A stretch of 64,000 bases of DNA from NCBI GenBank assembly GCA_949318235.1, contig OX439127.1:22405374-22469373 (forward strand). The letters run 5' to 3'. This DNA is from Ecdyonurus torrentis (lineage: Eukaryota > Arthropoda > Insecta > Ephemeroptera > Heptageniidae). Below, one piece after another: positions 1 through 10,700 of the stretch. The position numbers and the translations under genes are program-made. The notes beneath the pieces were generated by a model. It searched no databases and was not told where the DNA came from. It was given only the letters and a program-made list of their open reading frames with translations. Every line of letters begins with the position of its first letter. The first letter of the stretch is position 1.

Positions 1-54
1 CTATGCTTATTTCTTTCATATATATTGTATGTTCACTTAAATTTTTATACTTAC

Positions 55-3000
55 ATGACAGCAGCTGCCAAATTATTGACTGCACAGAACGCAAGAAGAA
101 AGAGAGCTGGACCAAGTAAGCCAAGGCTAGTCATAAGTCTGCGTACTCGCAGCACAGGCCAACCACTTGACACCAACTGGTCTGCCCAATGACCAGCACC
201 TTAAACATAACCATTTTAAATTGTTTGAATAAAACATTGACAATGATATGTCAAAACCAGTTCTAAATAGTGTTTCATATTTTGCAGGATGTGCTTAGTT
301 GCTAAAATACAAACTTAATTAATATGTTTGAAAGAATTACGAGAAGAAAATACTAAGAGTTTTAGTGCAGTAGAATAATAAAAATAAACAAATCGACATT
401 CACTACATTAATTTTATATAATACGCAATTTAGAATTAAAACCATTATGAAATGTATTTCCAAGCAATTCTTTTACCATAATTATTTTAGTTAAAGATGT
501 AGAACACCTTGAACAAAAAACATGTCTAATATCCTAACATACCTTAATATTAACTTTGATTTGGCCGGAGTCATTGATTTCTAATTTATTTTACATTCAC
601 AAAATTGCATTTGCGGGTTTGTGATGTCACAGCTTGCCTGTTTCCGCGCGCTTGGACTAGTGAGTTGTGACGTCACAATACCGCGGCTGCGATTGTTTGA
701 ATAGAAAATAAATTAGAAATCAATGACTTTGGCCAAATCAACGTTGATATTTAGGTATGTTAGGATATAAGACATGTTTTTTGCTCAAAGTGTTATACGC
801 CTTTAATGCTAGCACAAGGGTTGGCATTCAAGCTAACATTAATAATAAAATCGGTCCTTGGCAGTGGCATTAACTTTGTTGTAGCCTAAATATTTATGTG
901 CTAAAAATGTAATATTGATGTATTTGAATTAGTGAAAACTAAATAAACATCTTTATTTATTTATTTGTTAGGTATTTTTCACACGTAACGTAAAAATTAT
1001 GTGCATCAACAGATAAACAAAGTTGGAACAATGAAAATTACGTGCAAACAGCTCCAACTTTGTATATCCGTTGACGCACGCAACTTTTACGTTATATGTG
1101 AACAATACCTTATTATTTTTAATTAATAAGGAAAGGTAAAAACCATTTCGGTTTAAATTAATAATCAAAGGAAAGGATAGGAGAAACCAACAGGCGCCTT
1201 ACCACGATGAGATCCGTAGCTTGGTGAAAATCTGGATGGCAAAACTTGATGAAAACTTGTAAATATATTTGTGTAAACTGTGCCATGAAGATTTTCACCA
1301 AGCTTCAGACCTCATCATGGTAAGGCGCCTCTTGGTTTCTACTATCCTTTCCTTTGATTATTAATACTTTATTATTTTATTTTTATTGTTGCTAAATTTA
1401 TTATAGACAATAAAAACTGAGATTTTAATTTTTCTGGGATTGCTAGGTTAGGGATGCTATGTTGCTATGTTAGGGATTGCTAGGTTAGGGATGCTATAGT
1501 ATATTTTACCATAATTGAGCATGTGTTTTCTCATACAAATGATTATTGCAAATTTCACATGAGCTTTTGAATAGTATTATACAGTATATTATCACAATTT
1601 TGTTTAGTCTAACTTGTTAGACTTATTAATAAAAAAAATAATATTTAGAAAATAGTTGGTAGAGATTAGAGCACGTTGAATTGAAAATTAATAAAACGCG
1701 AAAATTCTCTAATTTAAATAGTAAATTGGGACAAGGGATCAAATATTCTAGCTTTAGCTAGTTAAAAAGTAGACGTTAAAGGGATGGAGGTATAGTGTCA
1801 AAATAAAAATAATAAAATACGATGTGCCTAGCATCTCACGTTCTCACACTACGTCAAAGACACAACATTATAAAACAGCATCAGACTTACTCTTTGCCTT
1901 AGACCGGTTTCGTCCTTTACCTAGGACTCATCAGTAAGGCTCGGCAGAGAGCTCTGTACAGCTAGAGATGGCTCACACCACATCTGCTAACTGACTGAGC
2001 TGAGGAAGCAAGTGGCAGTCGCGTTTTTATACGCGATGCCCCCGCAGCTGCACGCGCTGATTGGTTAAAATCGCGCGCGCAAACTCGGCTTGCTGTTTAA
2101 AACCTCTCATCCTCACACTGTAATATAAAATCGTGTCTAAGAGGGGTGTAAGACAGGCAGCCAGCAAGCAATAGTGTCCTCCCTCACTTCCCAGAGTTCC
2201 CCAACTCTAGAATAAAGATCGCGAGAACACTACGCCTACCGACTGCACAGTATCGTGATTCACGCTAGTTACATCGCTTTATATGTTGACACTGGGGTAG
2301 GAAAAGCAAAAAGATGATAGAGTAGGAGAGATAGAATAAATATTATGCGCTTTGGCATATAGTTTAATTAATTTAGTACGTGCTCTTATTGACGTTGGCA
2401 AGTAAAAGGGCCGAATAAAATAAAAATGAAAGAATATTATTTACAAAAGCTTAAAATTAAAACAAAAAGATCGACTTGGCGATAATATGCGTATTAGGAA
2501 AAAACCATCGCGGTTAGTATTAATAAAAAAAAAATAATATTTAGAAAATAGTTGGTTGTAGATTATTAATACTAACCGCGATGGTTTTTTCCTAATACGC
2601 TTGTTAGACTTATTGCAGAATATTTTTACTTTGCAAATGAATTATTAGACAGAATAATACTGTCCAATTTAACTACACCATGTATCGCCTGCTTAATACT
2701 AATCATCAGCATAATGTTAAAATATAATTACAATATATTTTTCATTTTTACATAAAAGTGCTACCACAGTACTATACACAAGTTCGTCAGCTTTTGTCAT
2801 ATAAATTGAATCCTCCTATAGCATCCTTCCCAAAAATGTATAGCTATTTTTATTCCAGACATGCTTGGGCATTTTGCTTGGAGCACTAGCGTACCCCTTG
2901 CAGCTCATATACCATGGTGTTATTTTCCACCCTTGACAGTATGTGGAGTGAGTAAAAAAAATGAAAATGTGAGACGAGTCTGTGCAACAAAAGATGATGA

Positions 3001-6000
3001 ACTTGAGTATAGAACTAGTTGTCACTTGATTGTACTTATTTAAGAGATGGTTATACCATATAATAAAGAATATATCGATGTTGGGATGCAGAAATGCGAC
3101 CGATGAGAAAAATCATGAGTAAAAACCTCATGATTTTTCTCATCGGTCGCATTTCTGCATCCCAACATCGATATATAACTCTAGACCATATGGACGGAAT
3201 GTCGCCGTTTTTTCTCATCGTGTTTCTGTTCACTGGATGGCAGTAGTTGTACTCATTGTCCCTTTTTCTTACTCTCGAAAGGTCTTTTTCAGTATGAAAG
3301 AAAAATTTACAATCTACCTCCAACGGGGGAGGAGGGGGACGAGGCAACCGGAAGGGTATTTAGGGTAGGCACAGCGTGAAATCGCAAGAGTAATAAAAAT
3401 TCAATCGAAATATTAACTTTCTCAAATATTCATGATAGCCTTAATTTTATCATTTATTAAATAGTTTTGTAAAAAAATAACTTATGTTCTCGTTTCATTC
3501 GTGATTCTACGACAATTAGAAATCAAGTAATGCATTGATATTTTTCACTCCCTCCCGAAAAGGACCGAAAAGGGTAGTCACAGCATGAAACCGCAGGAGT
3601 AATAAAATTCAATCGAAATATTAACTTTCTTAAATATTCATGATAGCCTTAATTTTATCATTTATTACATAGTTTTGGAAAAAAATAACTTATTTTCTCG
3701 TTTCATTCATGATTCTACGACAATTATAAGTCAAGTAATGCATAATAGTTTTCACCTCCTCTTGAAAAAGATCACGCAAAAGAAAAAAATATATTTATAA
3801 GAAAAAGGCAAAATGTTATGTACAAAAGGGAGGGATGAGTGTTCGAATGCATCGTGTGAGGGTGGGTGGGTGGGGTGTCGAAAACAGCAATATGCTTGAA
3901 AACGGAGACACAATTAACATAGGGTATGAAGTAGCCTGGTTATACTTAGGGTCAAGAGGCGCTTTTGCAGGTTTTAGTGCGTGTACACAAAATCACTCTT
4001 TCATAGCCACCAACACAAAAATGAGTTTCTCACATCACTCTCATTCTGCACATTTATATCGTTTGTCAACTTTTGTGCGCACTGGAGCTGTGCAAACACT
4101 AACTGGACTTTTTAAGCATTTATTCTTAGTGCCACTAGAATTAATCAAACAGTGTTTTATTTTTAACTCTAACCTGCGTGAAATAAAAAGGAAATACCGA
4201 AAATCAAAGTTAGCAGTTCATAATAAATCGAGATTGACTTTTTGAAACAGGGCTTCAATTTTCTAAAGCTTTAAGTGGAATCAATGCTTCATACTTATGT
4301 ATTTATTTTTTATTAATAAAAAATAATAATAAAAGAGGGTAGGGGGACTTTAAGCTATTGTATTTGTCCACTAGGTGACGTCACTCACTTCCATGTGCAG
4401 AACTAGGTGCTAATTTGTCCATAGGACGAGCATATCTATCTACATATTATATTATTGTATCATGCTTCTACTCTTCTATTTACAATCTTATATCTACATT
4501 TCCTAAATTAGGTGTACATCTCATAATTGCACAATTATGTAAAAACAGTCAATATCAAAGAAGCTAACAAAACAACTACTAACCTATACCAACAAGAGAA
4601 TTAAAAACATATGGAACAGCAGAAAGTGAAATACTCTCTCGATTGGCACCCAGTGTTCTAGCCAGGTAGGTAGGAAGCCACTGCATGATGATGTAGCTGC
4701 TCCAGTTCATAGCAAAGTGAGCAATGTACATGGCCCAGAGAGGCCAGTGACTGAGCAGCACCCACGTGGTTTGCCACACCCAAGTGTCCTTGGAGTGTTC
4801 TCTGTTGCTGCCACCTTGAGAGCTCTGCACAAAAAAAAAAAATACATTTATGTCATCAGCGTCGGGTATAAAAATTGTGTGCTAGTCATAATATTGTTTG
4901 TTATGTATTCAAATTTTGACTGATTGTCATATTTACCTTTTCTTTTTGGGCATGGAAAAGTGGAATATGATCTGGTGGAGGGGATGTAGAGGATGGTGCT
5001 TCCTGGTACACAATGAGCCACAGTAGTGCCCACAGTAAACCAGCTGTCCCCAGGACGTAGAATGAAGTCTGCCAAGCCACATGAGGGCACACCTATGAAA
5101 AACAAATTTGTCTCAATTTAGGCAACAATCATTTTTGGGGTAGAGGAGGTATGCATTTTATGAAACTTATTTATTTATTTTAAACAGTGATGAAGAAAGC
5201 ATTAAGAACACTTCAATGACAGAGACTTAATGTCAAAGTCCAGTACATTGAATGATAACCATAATATAATCAGTAAAACTGTTTACATAAACAAATTGCG
5301 AAATACATATCTTACATTAACTAGCAGTCATTAAATTAAAAATAATGCTACTTCAACAAAACATGAAGGAAAAAATCAATGACATAACAAATAAAAAAAG
5401 AAAAAAAAAGAAAGAAACAGTTTATCATTTAATGTTACAGTTGACACAGATTGCACATACTGTGCTTAGAAAAGGCTGTACAAGTAACATTTTTGATTTT
5501 GATTTAACTCAAGAAACTATAATGCAGATGTAAAAATTACAAACCACAGAAGCCACTGTTTGGCCCACAGATCCAGCAGCCACAAGGTAAGCAAAGGCAC
5601 GAGATCTTTCTTCTATAGGTACTGTGTGAGACAAAATGTGATATGTAGTTGGCAAACCTGAAAGTAAAATACAAACAAAATAAAATTAAGCAAAATACAC
5701 AAAATACTATATATAAGAGAACAGATATGTAATAAGGAAAATAAACCATCGTAGTTAGATGATAGTTAAGATAGTCCCATAGCAAGATAATTTTCACCTA
5801 TCTATGGGACTCTCTTCACTACGGTAAGGCCCTTGCTGGTTTCTAAGGAGGAGTCAAATTGACACGGTTGATAGTAACGTTATTGAAATTAAATAATTTA
5901 AAAATGTTTTATATTTGCACTGTTATCTGAGTAGGCCAAGAAGTTACGAGAATGCACTTTCTTTGTCTTTTTTTTTTTAACCCAAAGCTCCAACATGGCA

Positions 6001-7784
6001 CTTTGACAGAACTTGACAATACAACATAGCATACCAAGTCCTTCTCCCATGCCAAGTACAACACGACAGAGCACCAATGCTGTTACTGATGAAGGAGCGA
6101 CCCAGGGTGTAATCAAAGTTGATGTAGACCACAGCAGCACAGCACACAAGAGTACACTCTTGCCTCCAAATCTGCCTGCAGCAAAGGCACCCAACACCTG
6201 GCTGAAATGTGATAGCAACTATTAAAAGCAGTCTACATTAGTACATATCATGGCTGGAGACAAATAATACGTGTATATTGATGCTACATTTTACTATCAC
6301 AAGCACAAACACTTATATTATACCTGTGAAGACTGGTGACACAAAATAATAATAATAAATAATTACCCCTCCCCCCCCCCCTAAATGACTGCAGTGTTAA
6401 TGTTTTCGAATGGCATATACAAAGGAAAACTAACTGCAATCAGCTATATTTTTTCAGTAGGAGTGGTCATTTTATTATTATAAGTTTTTAATATTTTACT
6501 CTAGTACTATTTACTATAATACTCTAGTATGGTACACTCCTCCCGAATAAATCTGACCGCTTGCATTAAAGTTTCCCCATTTATTTAACATTTGGCGAGA
6601 TTAACGCTTTGGCCAGATTTATTCGGGAAGAGTGTACTACTTACTATAAAATCATTATTGCATTGCTTATGTATAAATACTGCATGGTAAAGTTGAAAAC
6701 AAAGTTGTTGGCACATGTGGTAATGAAAACATTCAAATGATTATTATCTCCTTGCCCAATAAGACTAGAGTCTTGAAACTTGAAATTTTGGATACCTAGG
6801 GTATATATGTTTAGACTCAATGATGGCATCCATCAACAAAAATGCTTCCAACTCAATACTTCTCAAAGTACGGTACCAATAATTTTGTTAATAAAATGTT
6901 TCCATTTAAAGAAGCCGTAAAAAACCATTAGCATACCAATAATTGGGTCTCAACCATATTCATGATTTTTCCAGAAGCATGATAGTATATCGACAGCTCG
7001 CGGCTATTATATGTATCTGCAAATCTCGCCTGTTTACACAAAATAGGTATCTACAAATCTCGCCGTGCCACACAAAGTAGTTATCGCCTGTGTTACCTGT
7101 ATTACCTGTACCTATTTTGTGTGACCAGGCGAGATTTGCAGATACATATAATAGCCACAAGGCTGTCGATATGCACACACCAGTATCTGTGTGTTTATAT
7201 CTGTACAGTCCCCCCCCCCCTCCCCAAATAAAATAACACTAAATATGGATTTGAAAATAAAGCCATACGAATAAGAATAATATATTGATAAATGACTGTT
7301 ATCTGTTACTAAATATATCTGTACATTTATGTAACACAGCATTATAATTATATCCTGTGTATTGAGGGGCGTATTCAGGATTTTGCAACAGGAGGGGTCC
7401 AGGGTATAGTAAGCATAGGCAAAGGGGGGGGGGGGGGGACCACCCCCTTTTCCCATGCTTTTTCAGACCTGATGGGGGGGGTGTGCGGACCCTGAACCCC
7501 CCTGCCTGTATTCAAATAAAGGATGACTATAAAGAGTACCTCTTGCGATATAAGATTGCCAACATTATATATTGTCAAGCAATCAGAAGTACATACCTTG
7601 TGAAATATCCAAGAGCAAAGGCAGAGAGGATCCAACCTTGCCAATGTAAGTTCCACTTGAATTCATCTGTCATAGGAACAATAGCAATAGGCATAATGAC
7701 TCTGTCAGCAGCATTGATGAAGTTTGCAATTGAGCAAAGAGCTACGACTTGAGAGCTTCTTGGCAGAATATGAAATCTAACCAT
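55..7784 (-). CDS. SLC17-family anion/nucleotide transporter (SLC17A9/ANTR-like), 3' partial
   Basis: A 12-TM major-facilitator carrier, probably moving organic anions or nucleotides across a vesicle or plasma membrane; the substrate cannot be read from sequence. Exons in transcription order are 7784-7597, 6201-6035, 5657-5545, 5092-4937, 4824-4590 and 199-55. All joins keep phase and use GT-AG. These give 334 codons and the gene runs off the left edge. The start is the ATG at 7784-7782 (MVRFHILPRSSQVVALCSIA). Visible landmarks are an ADRV motif in the first helix, GRFGGK in the first cytosolic loop (the family DRxGG motif), LCRVVLGMGEGLGLP in helix 4, ERSRAFA, and GHWADQLVSSGW after helix 8. 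The layout (start, ADRV, GEG, GxxxDxL) resembles SLC17A9 and the plant ANTR transporters more than SLC17A5 or VGLUT. Phosphate/sialate specificity is an alternative. No upstream coding exon was found; the 5'UTR is unknown. Confidence 0.85.
491..806. mobile_element. TTAA-flanked long-TIR MITE, family T-a copy 1 (piggyBac-like)
   Basis: Foldback element with TTAA at 491-494 and 803-806. The arms begin with the shared GTAGAACAC-type end and fold along about 140 bases. The arms carry GATTTCTAATTTATTTT and its complement, and the centre holds TGACGTCA at 668-675. It lies in the last visible intron of the SLC17 gene. A second copy is at 14239-14554. No transposase is encoded. Confidence 0.8.
970..1110. 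repeat. short foldback element, about 45-base arms
   Basis: The left arm opens AGGTATTTTTCACACGTAAC. The right arm is its near-complement, ending in AATACCT at about 1110. The centre also pairs (GTTGGA/TCCAACTTTG). Non-coding; intron of the SLC17 gene. Confidence 0.65.
1133..1375. mobile_element. R1-family foldback MITE, copy at the left end
   Basis: The left arm contains AAGGATAGGAGAAACCAACA and the right arm holds its complement ending TATCCTTTCCTTTG. The inner arms include TTGGTGAAAATC and GATTTTCACCAA. The same modules (GGATAGGAGAAACCAGCAAG, GGCCTTACC, GGTGAAAATCTTGC) recur at 5733, 15016, 38603, 46707 and 48761-49473. Confidence 0.7.
1437..1497. repeat. 25-base tandem duplication, period 36
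   Basis: Two identical 25-base units built from GGGATTGCTAGGTTAGGGAT, at 1437-1461 and 1473-1497. They are separated by a partial unit (GTTGCTATGTTA). Intronic. Confidence 0.85.
1890..1949 (-). ncRNA. type I hammerhead self-cleaving ribozyme
   Basis: On the minus strand every catalytic-core position of the hammerhead is present. Stem I inner is GCCTTA (1940-1935) paired with TAAGGC (1901-1896), six Watson-Crick pairs. The core CTGATGA is at 1934-1928. Stem II is GTCC (1927-1924) with GGAC (1915-1912) and an eight-base loop. GAAA is at 1911-1908. A minimal palindromic stem III, ACCGGT (1908-1903), is followed by C1902, so the predicted cut is between 1902 and 1901. An outer stem I (CTCT 1949-1946 with AGAG 1893-1890) forms across an asymmetric loop. 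The very short stem III is typical of hammerheads in Penelope-like elements and animal retrozymes, which are thought to act as dimers. It lies in an intron of the minus-strand SLC17 gene, in the sense direction. Activity is inferred, not shown. Confidence 0.88.
2024..2031 (-). promoter_or_regulatory. TATA box upstream of the hammerhead ribozyme
   Basis: TATAAAAA on the minus strand inside a GC-rich block, 26-37 bases upstream of two TCAGT initiator-like sites. The transcript predicted from it would enter the hammerhead after about 45-50 bases. Functional use is inferred. Confidence 0.5.
2489..2600. repeat. perfect 38-base inverted repeat (R1 end module)
   Basis: Arms 2489-2526 and 2563-2600 are exact complements and contain the R1 terminal motif AAACCATCGCGGTTAGTATT. 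The 36-base loop (AATAATATTTAGAAAATAG and flanks) is also present at about 1632-1665, so the locus has been partly duplicated. Confidence 0.85.
3071..3175. repeat. perfect 49-base hairpin with 7-base loop
   Basis: Arm 3071-3119 and arm 3127-3175 are complementary at all 49 positions. The loop at 3120-3126 is TAAAAAC. Arm content includes GATGTTGGGATGCAGAAATG. It could be a very young foldback transposon, an RNA hairpin, or an assembly palindrome. It lies in an SLC17 intron. Confidence 0.85.
3362..3780. repeat. two tandem ~209-base units
   Basis: Unit 1 starts at 3362 (AGGGTAGGCACAGCGTGAAA) and unit 2 at 3571 (AGGGTAGTCACAGCATGAAA). They stay closely similar throughout, including TTCAATCGAAATATTAACTT and GATTCTACGACAATTA. 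The differences are scattered substitutions. Non-coding. Confidence 0.85.
3781..4589. other. rest of the SLC17 intron, no gene seen
   Basis: Low-complexity AT-rich intron. It contains a short plus-strand open frame without recognisable domains (rejected) and a CRE palindrome TGACGTCA at 4376-4383. No splice-supported exon was found. Confidence 0.6.
5733..5848. mobile_element. short R1-family copy
   Basis: Starts with the R1 terminus AAGGAAAATAAACCATCGTA and ends with the complementary module TAAGGCCCTTGCTGGTTTCT. A compact central hairpin pairs ATAGTCCCATAG with CTATGGGACT. It lies in the intron between SLC17 exons 2 and 3. Confidence 0.75.
6532..6637. mobile_element. small TA-flanked MITE
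   Basis: The left end GTACACTCCTCCCGAATAAA and the right end are near-perfect complements over about 27 bases (AATAAATCTG/CAGATTTATT). The flanking sequence is TA-rich, consistent with a Tc1/mariner-type insertion. Non-coding; SLC17 intron 1. Confidence 0.65.
6988..7172. mobile_element. foldback element
   Basis: The arms contain GGCTATTATATGTATCTGCA and its complement, plus CAAATCTCGCCTG/CAGGCGAGATTTG and ACACAAAATAGGTA/TACCTATTTTGTGT. The outer part carries a mismatch bulge (GCTCGC versus ACAAGG). SLC17 intron 1. Confidence 0.75.
7363..7522. repeat. G/C-run-rich degraded inverted-repeat element
   Basis: The left end GGGGCGTATTCAGGATTTTG and the right end CCTGCCTGTATTC are loosely complementary. 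GGTCC/GGACC segments surround long runs of G and C. This looks like the remnant of a short TIR element. Low information content limits the call. Confidence 0.4.
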
Positions 7785-10700
7785 TTTGAATAAGGTCTTT
7801 ATGTATATTCTTCTTGTGCAGAAAAACAAAAACACGAACTTATTAATCAAAGGATTCTCCTATAGAAGAGAATCAAAGTTATATAAATATAGTTTCAATA
7901 GGAATTATTAATTTTTGTTGTCCACCATTATTTTTTATTTATTTAAAAGACAAATTTTCACATCATATTGTTTTTGCAAACCATGTCTATATGCAGCCTA
8001 TGAATTTATTCGATTGAGCAGTTTTAAGTGTGAACAGAAATATATGATGAATGGTATGGGTATAAATACTATAACTTTCTTGTTTGCCACAGTAAACCCC
8101 ATTCCACCGCTAATAGTAGTAATACCATTCTTAAAATAAGGTTGTTGTTTTGTTTTTTTCAAATTTTACTACTCAACAAGAAGCACTGCAAAATAAATAT
8201 GCAAGTAATTGAATGCATGACATATTTGTCGTGGCAAAGTCTCTGTTTGAAGCATTCAAACATTTTAATAATCACATGTACGTATCACATAAAAGTTCAT
8301 GATCTCACAATAATTTTCTCAACCACTATAAGTTAGAATGTCTAAAAATTTAAGCCATAAATATGAGAGTCTGTACTGTACGTGCTTGCAACAGTTTGTG
8401 CATACATTGTTTTAAAACTTCTATAATACATCATGATTAAGAAGAAATCTAATATGGGCAATACAATCAAACATTAAGCGATTAAAAATGTTGCTTCAAA
8501 CATTTTTGTCTCTAGACAAAATGCCTTTTTCTTTTTCGTTATAGATTACAAAACACTACGATGAGCATATTAAGTGAAATATATCTTTTTATGTCTGATT
8601 GTTAGCAAAACACATCACTTCTTTCTGGTGCAAGGTTTTGTTGGCAGAGTGGCAAAGTTGAACAGTAGCACGTTTGATACATATGTATACACACTTTAAA
8701 TATTACCTTTACGCCGAAAAGAAAGCTCTATCCTGAGAACATAAAAATGAGGCTACAAATATCAATACCTAACCCAATAATCTACATATTTTTTAGTAAA
8801 AAACAAACAAACTACAGCTCTTATATAATTTGCAATAAACACAGCTGAAATAAACGTGGACGTGGATTTTGACAAACAGCTGTTTTTTTTTTTTTTTTTT
8901 TTTTTTTTGTAACAACAAAAAATGAAATACACAAAATATATATATTTAATTTACTTAAAATTAAGAATTAAAAATTATTTCCAAAAGAAATGTTTCATTG
9001 CTAAAGATAAGTAAATATTCCTATAAATTTTTTTTATAGATTTTGATTTGACTTGTTTTACGGCGCGCCAAGGTTTAAAATTATCAAATTGCACTAAACT
9101 CAATATCCCTTACAACTCACATCTCTTCCAACTCAGAGCACTTTTTGCAGTCCACGCAACACTAGCGCCATCGCAAGTGACACCTCAACTACAATGTTAA
9201 GCTAACGAAGCTTTGTAGTTCCAGATGTCACTATTATTGGCGCATCATCGTTTCTATTGGACTACCCGCTAGCATAGGGAGTTGAAAGGCATGTGAGGGA
9301 CATTGCACCACAATGTCTTTTACATGTCTTCCAACTTCCTATGCTAGTAAGTAGTCCAAATAAACAACGATGCGCCAATACGAGTCACACCTGGAACTAA
9401 AAAGGCTCATTAAGCATAACATTGTAATTCAGGTGTCGCGAACAATGGTGCTATAGTAGTGTTACGTGGAGTACAATAAGTGCCCGGATTTGGAAGACAT
9501 GTGATTGGGGCCTTTTTTGAAGTCCACAGGGAACACTAATGCTATTCGTAAACCCTGTTCCCTTGTTCCAAAAAATGTGAAACTCCATTTAAAAAGCATT
9601 AGATGGTCGTCGATTGTTCTTGTTTTGGAGCACAAAAAAAAATAATAATAATAAAATTTACGAACATCATCAGACAGATCAGTCTACACCTGAACTGCAA
9701 TGTAAGCTTATTATTATTATTTTGTTACAGCCTAGTAAACTACAGCTTTTTCACATGTGGTGGGATTTCAAGTACGTACACCAGCTCTCAAGTGACGTCA
9801 CTAGTAGTCCGACGTTCTTTAATCAGACAAGTACATGAAATCTACATGTTAAAAAGCTGATGGTTTACTGAGAGGTGTGTCAACTATAGTTGGGCGTTAT
9901 TATTTTTATTATTATTATTTATGTTTTTACTACACACTATAAGGAGTAGGAAGACATAAGACATGTGTAACTGATGTTGACTTAAACCAAATGACATATA
10001 TGTATTGCACTTAAATGCATCACAATACCACCTATATTCAGTCTGGCCACAAAATAACATGATATGCACATTGTAATCTCCCGATCCCTAACCTTAAATT
10101 TATGTATAAAAAATTTACATCATTATTATATAGGTATTATTTTGATAAATATGAATTTTCAGATATAAATATGAAGTTTATTAAAAGAATTTTTCCATAT
10201 TAGAGGATACAGTATTTTCAATGACACAGGGTGTAGTTTTTGTGTGCAAGTATAACAATAACAACTCGTGCTTTTAGGTACACAGAAAAATTATCTCACT
10301 GTATTGTGGCAATCCTGTTCCTTCACAGTAAAAGCTACTAGCAATCATTTTTTTTTAACATAGTCATGAACAAACAATAATAATAAAAAAAAAACTATAC
10401 CATGTTCAATATTTGAATTTAGATTTTTTTTATTTTTTTTTTTTTTTTTGTTTTTGTTTTTGTTTTTTTTTGTTTTTGTTGAGAGGATATAAGAGAAATA
10501 TCTGACATAGCTAATGTTGTAATGTAAATCATACCTATACTAAACGATTCATAGTTGTGTATGGATCATTATCAAATCACTTCAATAGAGCAGGATGCGG
10601 CCTGAAACCTATATAACTTTCAGGCTTTGTCACATACAATGTTCATTTTTTTCTGTAAATTTATAACTCAAAGAAGTTTGTATAGGAAGTGAAAGAGAAA

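Larger units (their letters stand above)
1850..2290 (-). mobile_element. probable solo terminal repeat of a Penelope-like element or retrozyme
   Basis: A block of about 440 bases that is much more GC-rich than its surroundings. On the minus strand it reads as a small promoter followed by a ribozyme: a CCAAT-type box (complement of ATTGG near 2060), TATAAAAA at 2031-2024, initiator-like TCAGT at 1998-1994 and 1994-1990, then the hammerhead at 1949-1890. This promoter-then-hammerhead order is known for the terminal repeats of Penelope-like retroelements. No reverse transcriptase or GIY-YIG domain was seen nearby, so this is a solo or non-autonomous copy. Boundaries are approximate. Confidence 0.55.

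Noticed and set aside
1795..2291. AGTGTCAA/TTGACACT as terminal inverted repeats of the ribozyme-bearing block
   Set aside because: Only eight bases match and no target duplication is visible; too weak to set element borders.
3835..4245. 136-codon plus-strand open frame in the SLC17 intron
   Set aside because: Antisense to the host gene, no recognisable domain, no signal or splice context, and composition like the neighbouring repeats.
7112..7656. Long minus-strand open frames with Pro runs
   Set aside because: They read through G/C homopolymers and overlap SLC17 exon 1 in another frame.
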